This document shows positions 46,467-56,094 of a stretch of DNA of 64,000 nucleotides, piece after piece (position 1 is the stretch's first letter; every line of letters begins with the position of its first letter). Source of the stretch: Vreelandella olivaria (GTDB lineage Bacteria; Pseudomonadota; Gammaproteobacteria; Pseudomonadales; Halomonadaceae); NCBI RefSeq assembly GCF_023507745.1, contig NZ_JALPZO010000014.1:62001-126000 (forward strand), in the 5' to 3' direction. Made by a program: the position numbers and the translations under genes. The notes under the pieces were generated by a model. That model saw only the letters and a list, made by a program, of their open reading frames with translations. It had not been told where the DNA came from and did no database searches.

Positions 46467-47873
46467 TTACTCCAGGCGTAACGCCACAAAAAGTGAACGG
46501 CCATCACGGTATAAACGCAGTGGTATAGCGCGATCACTGGGCAGTTCCTCAACAATCCGCATCAGTTCGTCAGCAGACGAAACACTACGGTGATCAATGC
46601 TCACCAGTACATCACCAGGACGTAGGCCTGCCTGAGCCGCTACGCTCTCCGGTTCCACCTGACGAACTTCAACACCACCGCTGATATTCAGGCGCTCACG
46701 GGTTGCCTCATCAATTTCGGCGACTGCCACACCAAGGCGCACCTGATTATTGCTTCCAGAAGCACTGGCCCCTTCTGCATCAGGCCAGCTACCAAGCTCG
46801 ACGGTTTCTGATACCTGCTCACCATCACGCATTAGCGTGAGCTCCACTTCACTTCCCGGAGCAACGCGACCAATCAAGCGTGGCAACGTACTTGAGCGAT
46901 CCACTTCTTCACCATTAACTTCTACAATCACATCACCCGCTTGAAGGCCACCCTGGGCTGCTGGCCCCTCAGGATCCAGGTCGGCAACCAAGGCGCCAAT
47001 AGCCTCACTCATGCCGAAAGATTCGGCCAGATCCCGGGAAACCGGCTGAATCATCACTCCAAGCCAGCCACGGTTCACATGCCCCTCTTCCCGCAGTTGA
47101 TCAGCCACGCCCATAGCGACATTAATAGGGATAGCAAATGAAAGCCCCATAAAGCCGCCACTACGGGTGAAAATTTGTGAGTTGATGCCTACCACTTCAC
47201 CCTGAAGGTTAAACAGTGGACCACCTGAATTCCCTGGGTTAATGGCAACATCGGTTTGAATAAAGGGTACGTAAGCATCACGGGGAAGCGTACGGTTAAT
47301 CGCGCTGACAATGCCTGCGGTCACAGAGTGATCAAAACCAAACGGAGAACCAATCGCAGCCACCCACTCGCCTACTTTCAATTCGTCTGAATTGCCTAAA
47401 TTCAGCACCGGCAGGTCATTGGCATCGATTTTGAGCAGCGCTATATCCGTCTGCGTATCACTGCCTATCAGTTCGGCAGGCAGCTCACGGCGATCATTCA
47501 AGCGTACCAGTATCTCATCAGCGTCTTGCACAACATGCGCATTTGTCAGCACATAGCCATCGGCGCTGATGACAAAACCCGAACCAAGGGATTGTCGTTC
47601 TTCACTGCGCCCCTGGCCGCCGCCGGGCGGCATAGGAAAGCTGTCGCCAAAGAAATGACGAAATATCTCAGGAATGTCCTGACCACCGAACTGCCCGGCA
47701 GAACCACTACTACGCTGTACCGTTCGACTGGTCGAGATATTCACCACACCGGGGGCGGCATCTTCTACCAATTCAGTGAAATCTGGCAGGTTTTGCGCAA
47801 AGGCACTTTGGCCCATCATCAATAGCGCAACAATGCATAACCACAACGTGGAAGGGAGAACCGAGCGCTTCAT
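46467..47873 (-). CDS. mucD: Periplasmic serine protease MucD/DegP
   Basis: The 468-residue HtrA-family protease starts MKRSVLPSTL (AGGAG seven nt upstream; the TTG six codons earlier was rejected) and has a signal peptide to about residue 26 (GQSAFA). The catalytic triad is His113 (YVLTNAHVV), Asp143 (TDIALLKID) and Ser216 (NPGNSGGPL). Two PDZ domains follow (about 260-345 and 375-465; GLQAGDVIVEVNGEEV and GLRPGDVLVSIDHRSV). It degrades misfolded envelope proteins and is the last gene of the sigma-E operon, as in Pseudomonas. Confidence 0.95.
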   Translation of the reverse strand: MKRSVLPSTLWLCIVALLMMGQSAFAQNLPDFTELVEDAAPGVVNISTSRTVQRSSGSAGQFGGQDIPEIFRHFFGDSFPMPPGGGQGRSEERQSLGSGFVISADGYVLTNAHVVQDADEILVRLNDRRELPAELIGSDTQTDIALLKIDANDLPVLNLGNSDELKVGEWVAAIGSPFGFDHSVTAGIVSAINRTLPRDAYVPFIQTDVAINPGNSGGPLFNLQGEVVGINSQIFTRSGGFMGLSFAIPINVAMGVADQLREEGHVNRGWLGVMIQPVSRDLAESFGMSEAIGALVADLDPEGPAAQGGLQAGDVIVEVNGEEVDRSSTLPRLIGRVAPGSEVELTLMRDGEQVSETVELGSWPDAEGASASGSNNQVRLGVAVAEIDEATRERLNISGGVEVRQVEPESVAAQAGLRPGDVLVSIDHRSVSSADELMRIVEELPSDRAIPLRLYRDGRSLFVALRLE

Positions 47874-47939
47874 GCAACAGCTCCTAGTCAAGCAGATACT
47901 GAACGAAGGAAATGCAGCTCACAGCAAGCTGCAGGACCA

Positions 47940-48389
47940 CTAACTGACCAAGCGCGGGCGGAAACGTTCCGTCCTCCCGCGCAACCTATATCTAAGGGCA
48001 ACAACACTACTGATCAATGCCCCAAAAAAAATAGCGGCACTGAACCACTCCTTGACACCCAACCATGCAGCCCCTCCTGAGAGAAGCAATGCAAACATCA
48101 GCGGTAGCGCATATACCAACAGCGCCACAGAAGTAAGGCCATTTTTTGCTAGCATAAATGTAACCGGCTCCCCTAACGGGTAACGGATTTGATATTGATC
48201 AGATGAGCAATCCGGTTTGAGTACAATGTGCTGGCGTTGACGCCGTGCCACCAACCCCAGGCCACACCCGCGCCCCTCTGCACACTGCCGGCACGTTTCC
48301 ATAGTGGATACATCAACACTAATACCGTCCTGCACATAACCTGCCACCGTGCCAGTGCGTATAAGAGAACGACAGGATGAGTCTTTCAT
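47940..48389 (-). CDS. rseC: Sigma-E factor regulatory protein RseC/MucC
   Basis: This 149-residue inner-membrane protein has an N-terminal cysteine-containing cytoplasmic region (TMETCRQCAEGRGCGLGL, cysteine spacing C-x2-C-x5-C), two membrane segments (about 86-107 and 113-130) and a basic tail. These are the RseC/MucC features. The family modulates sigma-E activity and the SoxR-reducing system. It lies between mucB and mucD in the conserved order. Confidence 0.9.
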   Translation of the reverse strand: MKDSSCRSLIRTGTVAGYVQDGISVDVSTMETCRQCAEGRGCGLGLVARRQRQHIVLKPDCSSDQYQIRYPLGEPVTFMLAKNGLTSVALLVYALPLMFALLLSGGAAWLGVKEWFSAAIFFGALISSVVALRYRLRGRTERFRPRLVS

Positions 48390-48410
48390 GGGCTATTCCC
48401 AGGTTGGCTC

Positions 48411-49379
48411 TTACTCGAACTCGACAGATTGCACAATGCGCAGCAGTTGAGCCGGGGGAAGCTCACCAATACCTACCACTTGCCAACGCTGTTCGCCCAG
48501 TGTTTGAAACTCAACCGCAACCGTGGATACACCAATTTGATGAACTCCGGCATCAAGCGCACTATCCCCAACAGGGGTCGCAAAAACACTCACTGCCGCC
48601 AGACCGTCACTGAAAAAACGCTGCTCGATTTCTGACACCACCGGCTCAATAGGTTGATCGATAAACCCTTCCGGAAGCCACGCCACCTGCCACTCAACAT
48701 CGGTGATGTCGATGGGCAGATCACTAACGACCGCACCGCCATAAGGCTCGGGGGATTGGAGCGTCGTCATTTGAAAGGTTTCAAGCACTCGCCCCTGGGT
48801 ATCGCTTAACATATGCTTAAGTAACAGGCCAGTCTCCTCATCAATCCACCATGCATGCTGGTAGCGTTGGAGGTCATTAGGAGAAAAGCTTATTTTAACA
48901 GCTGTGCGGCCAGCGACACGCTCTTCGTGTTCCAGGCTGACATCGTAATAGGTAGCAATGTGTCTGGCCCAGGCATCTGGTGCTGAGGGTGATGTATCCG
49001 AGCTGGACTCAAACCATGTCAACCGGCCTACGGGAGAGCGCCGTTCCACGCTTATAGAGGGCCCATCCAGGTGCTGAACCACCTGCTGGCGAATACCGTC
49101 CCGAATACGATGGGAAAGCGCCAGAGTGCGAACCCCTAACGCATCAATCGATACAGCTCTTGCCTGAAACGTATAACAGTGGCTTGCATACATGCTACGC
49201 ACCAGCCACTGCTGCGCATTATCAGGTGCGCTTTGAGCCACTATATCTGAACATGTGCTATCAGAGGCACTGGCATCGCTGTCACTACTTGCTTCTACAG
49301 GTAGGGTAATCAGGTTTGCCCCCAGCAGACTAATGCCAAACACAAACGCTCTTCCCCAGGGAACTGTCATACCTGTCAC
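48411..49379 (-). CDS. mucB: Sigma-E anti-sigma accessory protein MucB/RseB
   Basis: The 322-residue periplasmic protein has a signal peptide (GRAFVFGISLLGANLITLPVEAS) and the RseB two-domain layout: a lipid-sensing N-terminal part (QQWLVRSMYASHCYTFQA, ALSHRIRDGIRQQVVQHLDG) and a smaller C-terminal domain (VEWQVAWLPEGFIDQ, VSVFATPV, ELPPAQLLRIVQSVEFE). It protects MucA from proteolysis until the envelope is stressed. The GTG at 49379 has GAGG five nt upstream; an ATG at 49370 is the alternative. Confidence 0.9.
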   Translation of the reverse strand: MTGMTVPWGRAFVFGISLLGANLITLPVEASSDSDASASDSTCSDIVAQSAPDNAQQWLVRSMYASHCYTFQARAVSIDALGVRTLALSHRIRDGIRQQVVQHLDGPSISVERRSPVGRLTWFESSSDTSPSAPDAWARHIATYYDVSLEHEERVAGRTAVKISFSPNDLQRYQHAWWIDEETGLLLKHMLSDTQGRVLETFQMTTLQSPEPYGGAVVSDLPIDITDVEWQVAWLPEGFIDQPIEPVVSEIEQRFFSDGLAAVSVFATPVGDSALDAGVHQIGVSTVAVEFQTLGEQRWQVVGIGELPPAQLLRIVQSVEFE

Positions 49380-49430
49380 ACGACCCTCACCTAAGCGATA
49401 TGGGAACCAGCGGGTTCCCAGGCTCTAGCA

Positions 49431-50159
49431 TTAACGCTGCCCCAGCGGTTCCACTACCGAGGATGAGCGCATAAGTGGCATCCAACTATCACCATTGCCA
49501 TTCGCAGCCCCCTGGGCATGCTGCTCCAGGTAGGACTGCAGCAGGCGAATCTGGTCAATATCGATGGAGGTTCCCTGTTGAGCCATTACACTCGGGGGTT
49601 CGGAGGGCGATACAAAGCCTGCTTCACTCACATTCATCAGGCCACGGTTACCTGCCTGACCACTATTGATACGAAATGGCGTGGGCTCAAACATTGGCAT
49701 ATCAGAAGGCGTCATGGAAGCCGCCAGATTAACCGGCTGCACCTGCGCACCACCAGAAGGTGCCTCTACCAGGTCGCCTGCGCCTTGCCCCTGACCAACA
49801 CCACCTCCGTTGCCCCCGAAGAACTGCACCCCAGTGATCACCATAAGTGACACAGCTGCGGCAACACCTGCACCTCGCGCAAAGGAAATACCGCCTGTTC
49901 GAGTGGACGCAGCAGGTTGCTCAACGTGTAACGATGGAACAGGCTCATCACGCAATCGCGCCATAATGCCTGCCGAGAGATCAACACTCACGTCCACCTC
50001 ACGCTCGCGCTGCATCATGCTGCGCGCCAGGTGGTAGCGCCGCCATGTCGCTGCCGCATCAGCATCTTCCGGCAGCGACTTCAACACCCGGCGCAATTCC
50101 AGCTCATCACTTTCGCCATCCATTAGTGCCGAAAGCGATTCCCGTGTGTTTTGACTCAT
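49431..50159 (-). CDS. mucA: Anti-sigma-E factor MucA/RseA
   Basis: This 242-residue protein has the cytoplasmic sigma-binding domain at 1-90 (RESLSALMDGESDELELRRVLKSLPEDADAAATWRRYHLARSMM), one transmembrane segment at about 98-116 (GAGVAAAVSLMVITGVQFFGG) and a periplasmic region. The N-terminal ALMDGE motif is the RseA/MucA hallmark. It holds RpoE at the membrane and is cleaved by regulated proteolysis. Unusually, it is separated from rpoE by 301 nt, and a sigma-E-like promoter is visible in that gap. Confidence 0.92.
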   Translation of the reverse strand: MSQNTRESLSALMDGESDELELRRVLKSLPEDADAAATWRRYHLARSMMQREREVDVSVDLSAGIMARLRDEPVPSLHVEQPAASTRTGGISFARGAGVAAAVSLMVITGVQFFGGNGGGVGQGQGAGDLVEAPSGGAQVQPVNLAASMTPSDMPMFEPTPFRINSGQAGNRGLMNVSEAGFVSPSEPPSVMAQQGTSIDIDQIRLLQSYLEQHAQGAANGNGDSWMPLMRSSSVVEPLGQR

Positions 50160-50370
50160 ACTTCACACCCTCACACTGTGTTTGAAGAAGTCCTGTAGTA
50201 ACACTGCGAATAAGTGCGTGTCACCACAGCAGTTCCACAGGCCAAGACTCTATTTTCGAATTATCACCAGCAGTGTATCTACGACAACAGCAGGTTAGGT
50301 TTCCAGTATCTTGCCGTAGGCATCTGCTGCACTTGGTAATGCCTCGATTTCATTTAAGCTAGTCAGGCTG

Positions 50371-50397
50371 TATGACGTCTCTCTTGCCAGACAGTTC
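50371..50397 (-). promoter_or_regulatory. Possible sigma-E-type promoter for mucA
   Basis: On the minus strand GAACTG (50397-50392) and TCATA (50375-50371) are separated by 16 nt, resembling the sigma-E layout GAACTT-N16/17-TCTGA. It would start a transcript about 205 nt upstream of the mucA ATG. The rest of the 301-nt gap (50160-50460) holds no gene; it is AT-rich next to the rpoE stop. Confidence 0.4.
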
Positions 50398-50460
50398 ACA
50401 AAAAAAGTAAAAACGTAATTTATTGTGACTGACAATTAAAACAACTCTTACTATCGACCA

Positions 50461-51060
50461 CTACGCGTCTCGACTGTTCCGTGCAGTCGTTACCAAAGGC
50501 CGGATATGTTCATCAACGGCCTCACGAGCGCGAAAAATCCGTGAGCGTACGGTACCAACCGGACACTGCATCACCTGGGCAATATCCTCATACGCCAGCC
50601 CATCAAGTTCCCTCAGTGTAATAGCGGTACGTAGATCATCAGGTAACTTTTCAATTGCCTCAAAGACCGCCGCTTCCAATTGATCCCGTGCGATAGCCGC
50701 TTCCGGCGACTCTGCATCCGCCAAGCGTCCACTCTGATCGAGAATTTCTGCATCGACAATATCCAAATCACTGCCTGGAGGACGACGCCCCCTGGAGACA
50801 AGGTGGTTTTTAGCGGTGTTAATCGCAATACGGTACATCCAGGTGTAAAACGCACTTTCGGCACGGAATTTACCCAGCGCCCGATACGCTTTAATAAATG
50901 CTTCCTGCGCTACATCCTGCACCTCTGAGTGATCATGTACATAACGCCCAATCAAACCAATAATTTTGTGTTGGTATTTTTTTACCAGCAGATCAAAAGC
51001 GCGTGTGTCGCCTTTCTGGGCACGTTCAACAAGCTGTTGGTCTGTTTCACGAGTGCCCAT
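50461..51060 (-). CDS. rpoE: RNA polymerase sigma factor RpoE/AlgU
   Basis: The 199-residue ECF sigma factor has region 2 at about 20-90 (AFDLLVKKYQHKIIGLIGRYVHD, EVQDVAQEAFIKAYRALGKF, FYTWMYRIAINTAKNHLVSRGRR) and region 4 at about 130-185 (LPDDLRTAITLRELDGLAYEDIAQVMQCPVGTVRSRIFRARE). It directs the envelope-stress regulon and, in pseudomonads, alginate genes. The five-gene order rpoE-mucA-mucB-rseC-mucD is conserved here. A strong sigma-E promoter match lies upstream, implying autoregulation. Confidence 0.96.
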   Translation of the reverse strand: MGTRETDQQLVERAQKGDTRAFDLLVKKYQHKIIGLIGRYVHDHSEVQDVAQEAFIKAYRALGKFRAESAFYTWMYRIAINTAKNHLVSRGRRPPGSDLDIVDAEILDQSGRLADAESPEAAIARDQLEAAVFEAIEKLPDDLRTAITLRELDGLAYEDIAQVMQCPVGTVRSRIFRAREAVDEHIRPLVTTARNSRDA

Positions 51061-51296
51061 TCACACGCTCCTCCAGCTCATACGGCGTACGTAGAGCCTT
51101 GTGTCTTTTCGCCCTTTTATCTGGGCCTTCACAGCAAGCAGCATAGCGTCCCTTGGGCATTGGTTAATAATAGTGATGACATCAGATGGCAAACCCCCGC
51201 CACCTGCTCTCCATGATAGTAACTGTTCACTGGTACGTAGTGTTGCGCGTTCTGTTCAGCGCATCAAGCGCTTACCCCCATTCACAAAACCCTGAG

Positions 51297-51325
51297 GCTG
51301 ACATTGCATACTCCTTTCAAGTTCC
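51297..51325 (-). promoter_or_regulatory. Sigma-E autoregulatory promoter of rpoE
   Basis: On the minus strand GGAACTT (51325-51319) is followed after 17 nt by TCAGC (51301-51297), close to the sigma-E consensus GGAACTT-N16/17-TCTGA. It leaves a leader of about 230 nt before the rpoE ATG. The 343-nt divergent region to aroG contains no other gene. Confidence 0.65.
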
Positions 51326-51332
51326 GCAACAA

Positions 51333-51362
51333 TTGATTTTTACTCCCCTGACACGCCATAGT
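51333..51362 (+). promoter_or_regulatory. Possible vegetative promoter of aroG
   Basis: TTGATT (51333-51338) and CATAGT (51357-51362) are spaced by 18 nt, about 40 nt upstream of the aroG ATG. Each hexamer matches consensus at 4 of 6 positions. No TyrR or TrpR box is visible beside it. Confidence 0.3.
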
Positions 51363-51403
51363 AGGGGCCACTTTTAGCCCACCGCGCACGCACAGGTAGC
51401 AAG

Positions 51404-52480
51404 ATGTCAGATCAGCAGGTTAGTAATCTTAACGTCCTTGCCCAGGATGTTCTTACCACTCCAAAAGCACTCAAGGACACCATTCCATTAACGGAAGCCG
51501 CTGAACGTACGGTTATTGAGGGCCGTCAAACGATCCAGAACATCCTTGACGGCAAGGACCCCCGTCTTCTGGTGGTGGTAGGCCCGTGCTCTATTCACGA
51601 TGTTGAGGCAGCGCTGGATTACGCGCACCGCCTGCGCCAACTGGCCGACCAGGTGAGCGATAGCCTCTATATTGTGATGCGTGTTTATTTTGAAAAGCCA
51701 CGTACCACCGTGGGCTGGAAAGGCCTGATTAATGACCCTTATCTTAATGATTCTTTTGAAATTGACGAGGGGTTACATATTGCCCGTAAACTGCTTGTTG
51801 ACCTGGCAGAGCTGGGCTTACCCCTGGCCACTGAGGCGCTTGACCCCATTTCACCGCAGTACCTGCAGGACTGCATCAGCTGGTCAGCGATTGGCGCGCG
51901 CACCACTGAGTCGCAAACACACCGTGAGATGGCCTCAGGTCTCTCTTGCCCGGTCGGATTCAAAAATGGCACTGATGGCAGCCTGGATGTCGCCATCAAC
52001 GCCCTGCAATCAGTCGCTAATCCACACAACTTCCTGGGCATCAACCAATCAGGACAGGTGGCGATTATCCGCACTCGGGGTAACGCCTACGGGCATGTTG
52101 TGCTGCGTGGCGGAAATGGCAAACCCAACTATGATAGCGTCAGCGTCGCTCTGGCCGAAAAAGAACTCAGTAAAGCCGAACTGTCTGCCAATATTATGAT
52201 CGACTGTTCTCACGCCAACTCAAATAAAGATGCCGCGTTGCAACCGCTGGTGCTCGAAAATGTGACCAATCAGATACTGGAAGGCAACAAATCCATTATC
52301 GGCCTTATGGTGGAATCCAATATTGGCTGGGGCAACCAGAAAGTACCTGCCGACCTAAGCCAGTTGCAGTACGGCGTCTCAATTACCGATGCCTGCATCG
52401 ATTGGGACACAACGGTGGAAACCTTTACCCGTATGAACGACAAGTTAGCGCCGGTACTTGCCAAGCGCATCGAGCAATAA
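51404..52480 (+). CDS. aroG: 3-deoxy-7-phosphoheptulonate (DAHP) synthase, AroG/F/H class
   Basis: This 358-residue class I-alpha DAHP synthase makes the first intermediate of the shikimate pathway from PEP and erythrose 4-phosphate. Motifs are VVVGPCSIHDVEAALDYA (metal Cys in GPCSIH), MRVYFEKPRTTVGWKGLINDP, SWSAIGARTTESQTHREMASGLSCPVGFKNGTDG, LRGGNGKPNYD and IMIDCSHANSNKD. Which aromatic amino acid inhibits it (AroG, AroF or AroH type) cannot be decided with confidence from sequence, so the symbol is provisional. It stands alone, diverging from rpoE and ending in a strong terminator. Confidence 0.93.
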   Translation: MSDQQVSNLNVLAQDVLTTPKALKDTIPLTEAAERTVIEGRQTIQNILDGKDPRLLVVVGPCSIHDVEAALDYAHRLRQLADQVSDSLYIVMRVYFEKPRTTVGWKGLINDPYLNDSFEIDEGLHIARKLLVDLAELGLPLATEALDPISPQYLQDCISWSAIGARTTESQTHREMASGLSCPVGFKNGTDGSLDVAINALQSVANPHNFLGINQSGQVAIIRTRGNAYGHVVLRGGNGKPNYDSVSVALAEKELSKAELSANIMIDCSHANSNKDAALQPLVLENVTNQILEGNKSIIGLMVESNIGWGNQKVPADLSQLQYGVSITDACIDWDTTVETFTRMNDKLAPVLAKRIEQ

Positions 52481-52506
52481 AGCATTACGCCACTCACGTG
52501 CAACCA

Positions 52507-52540
52507 CCCCACTATGGCATTACCATAGTGGGGATTTTTT
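52507..52540 (+). terminator. Rho-independent terminator of aroG
   Basis: CCCCACTATGG and CCATAGTGGGG form a perfect 11-bp stem with loop CATTA, followed after one A by six T residues. It lies 27 nt after the aroG stop and 3 nt before the opposing dinG stop, and is effective only for plus-strand transcription. Confidence 0.95.
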
Positions 52541-52542
52541 AA

Positions 52543-54669
52543 TTATGAGATTTCACGCTTGAACGGTGGCAATGCATCCAGCAGTGCCTGACCATAACGG
52601 CGGGTAACAACACGGCGATCCAGCAGGGTAATCACTCCCCGGTCGCTCTCCTTGCGGATTAATCTTCCACACGCCTGCACCAGTTTGATTGAGGCATCCG
52701 GCACGCTGATACGCATAAATGGATTTCCCCCCTGGCTCTCAATCCACTCGGCCAACGTTGCCCCCACCGGGTCATCGGGTACGGCGAAGGGAAGCCGGGT
52801 AATCACCACATGGGTGAGATAATTACCGGGCAGGTCAATTCCCTCCGCAAAACTCGCCAAGCCAAAGATAATACTGCCCTTACCGCTATCCACTGCAGCA
52901 CGATGCTGTTCAATCAGCTCGCGCTTTGGAAGCGCATCCTGAGCAAGCACCCTTGTTTTAACCGACGATGGTAAGGCTTTCTCTACAACACGTAGCTGGG
53001 CCCGGGAGGAGAAAAGCACCAACACGGCTTCCTCATCACCCAGTTGCGATACAAAACGTACAATGGCACTTTCATGGGCATCCCGGTCACTGGGATCCGC
53101 CGCGTCGCTGGGCACCCTCAGGATAGCGTTGGTGTAGTCGAACGGGCTGGGCAGCGCTTGATAGCGGTAACGATTAGCCAACCCGGCACGCTCCTGAATC
53201 CGCTCAAAGCGCCCCAGTGCCGTCAGCGTTGCTGAGGTGACAACAGCGCCGTGACAGCGTCCCCATAGGTGTTTGGCAAGGGTATGGGCGGCGGATACCG
53301 GGCTGGCCGAAAACTCAATCTCAGGTTCACCCGCCACTCGGCTTAGCGTCAGCCAGCGTGCGCTGGGGGGTACATTGGCGGCATCCTGCTCGCTGAATGC
53401 CTGCCACAGTGCATGAGCCTCCAGAGCACGCCCATGCAACAATGCCACTAGCGGTAACCACGCCTCGGCTTGCTCCCGATCCAGCCCCGTTTGCTTATCA
53501 GGGTCCAGGCTTTCCCTGAGGATATCACCAATACTTTCCAGGCAACGGGATAAGCTGGCAAACATCACCAGCAACTGCTGTGCCCGCTCCCGCAATTCGT
53601 CAGGCACCTGCCCCTTTTCAAACCTATATTGGTGCTGAGCCTCTTCATCCACCAGGCCATTCGCACGATCGGCCAGCTGGTGCCCCATACTGAACACGTC
53701 ACCCAATACAGGCTCCAGGCCATGCATCAGTTCAGGCAAACTGACCAACAAACGAGCGACGGTTGGTTGTGTTGCCAACCCCTGATGGAGATCGGTCAAA
53801 CTGCTTTTAAGGGTTTTTAGCCAACGCAAACAACCGTGCACCGCAAAGCGGTGGGCAAAGTGGGAAAGCGCTTTGTCGGGCAGGTGATGGCCTTCATCAA
53901 ACACAAAAATGCAGTCAGCGGGGTCAGGCAGGATAGCACCACCACCGAGCGCTAAATCTGCCAGCACCAAGTCATGATTAGCAACGATGATGTCGGCATT
54001 TTCCAATTCGCGACGGGAGCGAAAGAAAGCACAGGCCCCAAAGTGGCCACAGCGTCGTCCTGTACACTGGCGGTGGTCAACGGTTAAGCGCCGCCAGTGA
54101 GCGTCGTCGATGGTGTGCGGCCAATTGTCGCGATCTCCCTCCCAGTCACCTCTACCATACGTTTCAGCCATATCAGTGGCCAGCACGGTAAAGTCGCTAC
54201 TGTGAGTCTGCAGGGACTGCTCAAATAATGACAGGGTGGGGTTTGGCTCAGTACCTTCCAGCGCTTGGTCGAGACGCGCAACACAAACGTAACGGCCGCG
54301 CCCCTTTGCCAGCGCATAGCGAAAAGCAATACCGCTGTGGCTGGCAAGAGCAGGTAGATCCTGGTTAAGCACCTGCTCTTGCAAGGCCACTGTGGCGGTT
54401 GAAACAATAAGCCGCTTACCCTGTGCCTTGGCGATAGGTAGCGCGGCGATCAAGTAAGCGAGAGTTTTGCCAGTGCCCGTACCCGCTTCCAGCACACAGA
54501 CATGGCGATCGTTGGTACGCTTACCTTCGCTATCCTGCTCAATTCCACCCAGCGTACGGGCAATTTCTGCAATCATCAGCCGCTGACCGTAGCGAGGCGT
54601 TAGCTCAAGCTTTTCCACCACGCGACGGTAGGCTTCCTGAATATCGCTTTTTAAGCCATCATCCAGCAT
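52543..54669 (-). CDS. dinG: ATP-dependent DNA helicase DinG
   Basis: The 708-residue XPD-like helicase has Walker A in EAGTGTGKTLAYL (about 61-73), an iron-sulfur cluster set Cys129, Cys202, Cys207 and Cys213 (GRYVCV, RQCTGRRCGHFGAC), the DEAH-type box FVFDEGHHLPD, and C-terminal motifs IIFGLASFAEGIDLPG and QACGRLIRKESDRG. E. coli DinG is similar in length (716) and Cys spacing. It unwinds R-loops and forked DNA and is damage-inducible there. It lies 5 nt downstream of rhlB, so the two helicases are co-transcribed. Confidence 0.93.
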   Translation of the reverse strand: MLDDGLKSDIQEAYRRVVEKLELTPRYGQRLMIAEIARTLGGIEQDSEGKRTNDRHVCVLEAGTGTGKTLAYLIAALPIAKAQGKRLIVSTATVALQEQVLNQDLPALASHSGIAFRYALAKGRGRYVCVARLDQALEGTEPNPTLSLFEQSLQTHSSDFTVLATDMAETYGRGDWEGDRDNWPHTIDDAHWRRLTVDHRQCTGRRCGHFGACAFFRSRRELENADIIVANHDLVLADLALGGGAILPDPADCIFVFDEGHHLPDKALSHFAHRFAVHGCLRWLKTLKSSLTDLHQGLATQPTVARLLVSLPELMHGLEPVLGDVFSMGHQLADRANGLVDEEAQHQYRFEKGQVPDELRERAQQLLVMFASLSRCLESIGDILRESLDPDKQTGLDREQAEAWLPLVALLHGRALEAHALWQAFSEQDAANVPPSARWLTLSRVAGEPEIEFSASPVSAAHTLAKHLWGRCHGAVVTSATLTALGRFERIQERAGLANRYRYQALPSPFDYTNAILRVPSDAADPSDRDAHESAIVRFVSQLGDEEAVLVLFSSRAQLRVVEKALPSSVKTRVLAQDALPKRELIEQHRAAVDSGKGSIIFGLASFAEGIDLPGNYLTHVVITRLPFAVPDDPVGATLAEWIESQGGNPFMRISVPDASIKLVQACGRLIRKESDRGVITLLDRRVVTRRYGQALLDALPPFKREIS

Positions 54670-54674
54670 ATGCT

Positions 54675-55949
54675 TTACAGCATACCTTCAGGAGGGTGCT
54701 CGCAAGGCAGCTTGTCATTGATATAGCGCTCAATCTCGGGGAGCGAGAACGCATCCTCTTCACCCACAAAACTTATCGAAACGCCTTTCGCCCCTGCACG
54801 CCCGGTACGCCCGATCCGGTGAACGTAGTCTTCCGGGTCTTCGGGCAGGGTGTAGTTGATCACATGGCTGACATCTTCGATATGGATGCCACGCCCTGCC
54901 ACATCGGTCGCTACCAGCACTTGAATGTCTCCCTCACGGAAGCTTTCAAGGGTCTTAATACGCTGATTTTGCGGTACATCCCCCGAGAGCATGGCAGCAC
55001 TGATACCTGCTTTTTTAAGCAGATCGTCAAGCTTGCGCACGAGATCACGACGGTTACCAAACACCATTACCCGCTCGAAACTCTCCTGCTCCAGCAGCTT
55101 CACTAACAGGCGTTGCTTGTCGTCATCAGAAACCAGATAAACACGCTGATCGATATCCGCCTGATTCTCAACGGTCACTTCAATCTCCACATGGGCAGGA
55201 TCAAGTGTCCACTGACTGGCCAGATTCAGAATGTCATCGGTGAAGGTTGCCGAAAACAGGAACGTCTGACGCTCTTCTTTCTTGGGCGTATAGCGGATGA
55301 TGCGCTTCACATCGGGAATGAACCCCATGGAAAGCATACGATCGGCCTCATCCAACACCAACACTTCCACTTCCGAAAGGTCGATATCGCGCTTTTGATG
55401 AAAATCCAGCAAACGCCCTGGTGTGGCCACCAAAATATCGATCTTTTTACCCAGGCTTTCACGCTGTTTTTGATAGTCCATTCCGCCCACTACGCTGGCT
55501 ACATTGAGCTGCGTAAAGCGTGCAAGCGCCTTGGCATCCTTCTCGATTTGCAGCGCCAGCTCTCTGGTGGGGGCAATAATCAGTGCACGGGGTGCACCCG
55601 ATTTTTGTCCATCAGGCGTAGGCTCTTCCAAAAAGTAAGCCAGTACTGAAATTAAAAACGCGGCCGTTTTGCCCGTTCCGGTCTGCGCCTTGCCGACAAT
55701 ATCTCCACCCAGTAGCGTATTGCGCAGCGCTTCTGCCTGAATGGGAGTGCAGTATTCAAACCCTTGGGCATGAATGGCGCGCATTAACGGCAGCGGCAGA
55801 TCAAAGTCATGAAAGCGCCACTTGCCGGCCACGGCGGGCACCTGAAACTGACGAAGATCCCAGTTCGACTGACGACGACGCGGTTTCCGACGGCGGCGTT
55901 TAGGCTTGCGGTTCTGGGCCGATGCTGTGGTCTGTTCCGACTCGCTCAT
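54675..55949 (-). CDS. rhlB: ATP-dependent RNA helicase RhlB
   Basis: This 424-residue DEAD-box helicase begins with a very basic tail ([21 protein letters not shown] at about 14-34). The Q motif ([12 protein letters not shown]), motif [12 protein letters not shown], motif [18 protein letters not shown], and C-terminal [19 protein letters not shown] with [10 protein letters not shown] follow. Overall it matches Pseudomonas/Halomonas RhlB, a partner of RNase E in mRNA decay, with the basic extension at the N-terminus instead of the C-terminus as in E. coli. It starts the rhlB-dinG pair and diverges from the small ORF and xthA. Confidence 0.92.
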   Translation of the reverse strand: MSESEQTTASAQNRKPKRRRRKPRRRQSNWDLRQFQVPAVAGKWRFHDFDLPLPLMRAIHAQGFEYCTPIQAEALRNTLLGGDIVGKAQTGTGKTAAFLISVLAYFLEEPTPDGQKSGAPRALIIAPTRELALQIEKDAKALARFTQLNVASVVGGMDYQKQRESLGKKIDILVATPGRLLDFHQKRDIDLSEVEVLVLDEADRMLSMGFIPDVKRIIRYTPKKEERQTFLFSATFTDDILNLASQWTLDPAHVEIEVTVENQADIDQRVYLVSDDDKQRLLVKLLEQESFERVMVFGNRRDLVRKLDDLLKKAGISAAMLSGDVPQNQRIKTLESFREGDIQVLVATDVAGRGIHIEDVSHVINYTLPEDPEDYVHRIGRTGRAGAKGVSISFVGEEDAFSLPEIERYINDKLPCEHPPEGML

Positions 55950-56094
55950 AGGCTGTGTATCTGTCCATTGCTGTGGAGGTTAGGCATCTTGACGTGCGCA
56001 TTGTACCAGGGGTTGGCGATAAGAGCGCGTCCTGCTGTCGAAGGAGTACGTCAGCCTGTTAGAATGCACTATAAATCACCCCAAGGAGCGCGAC

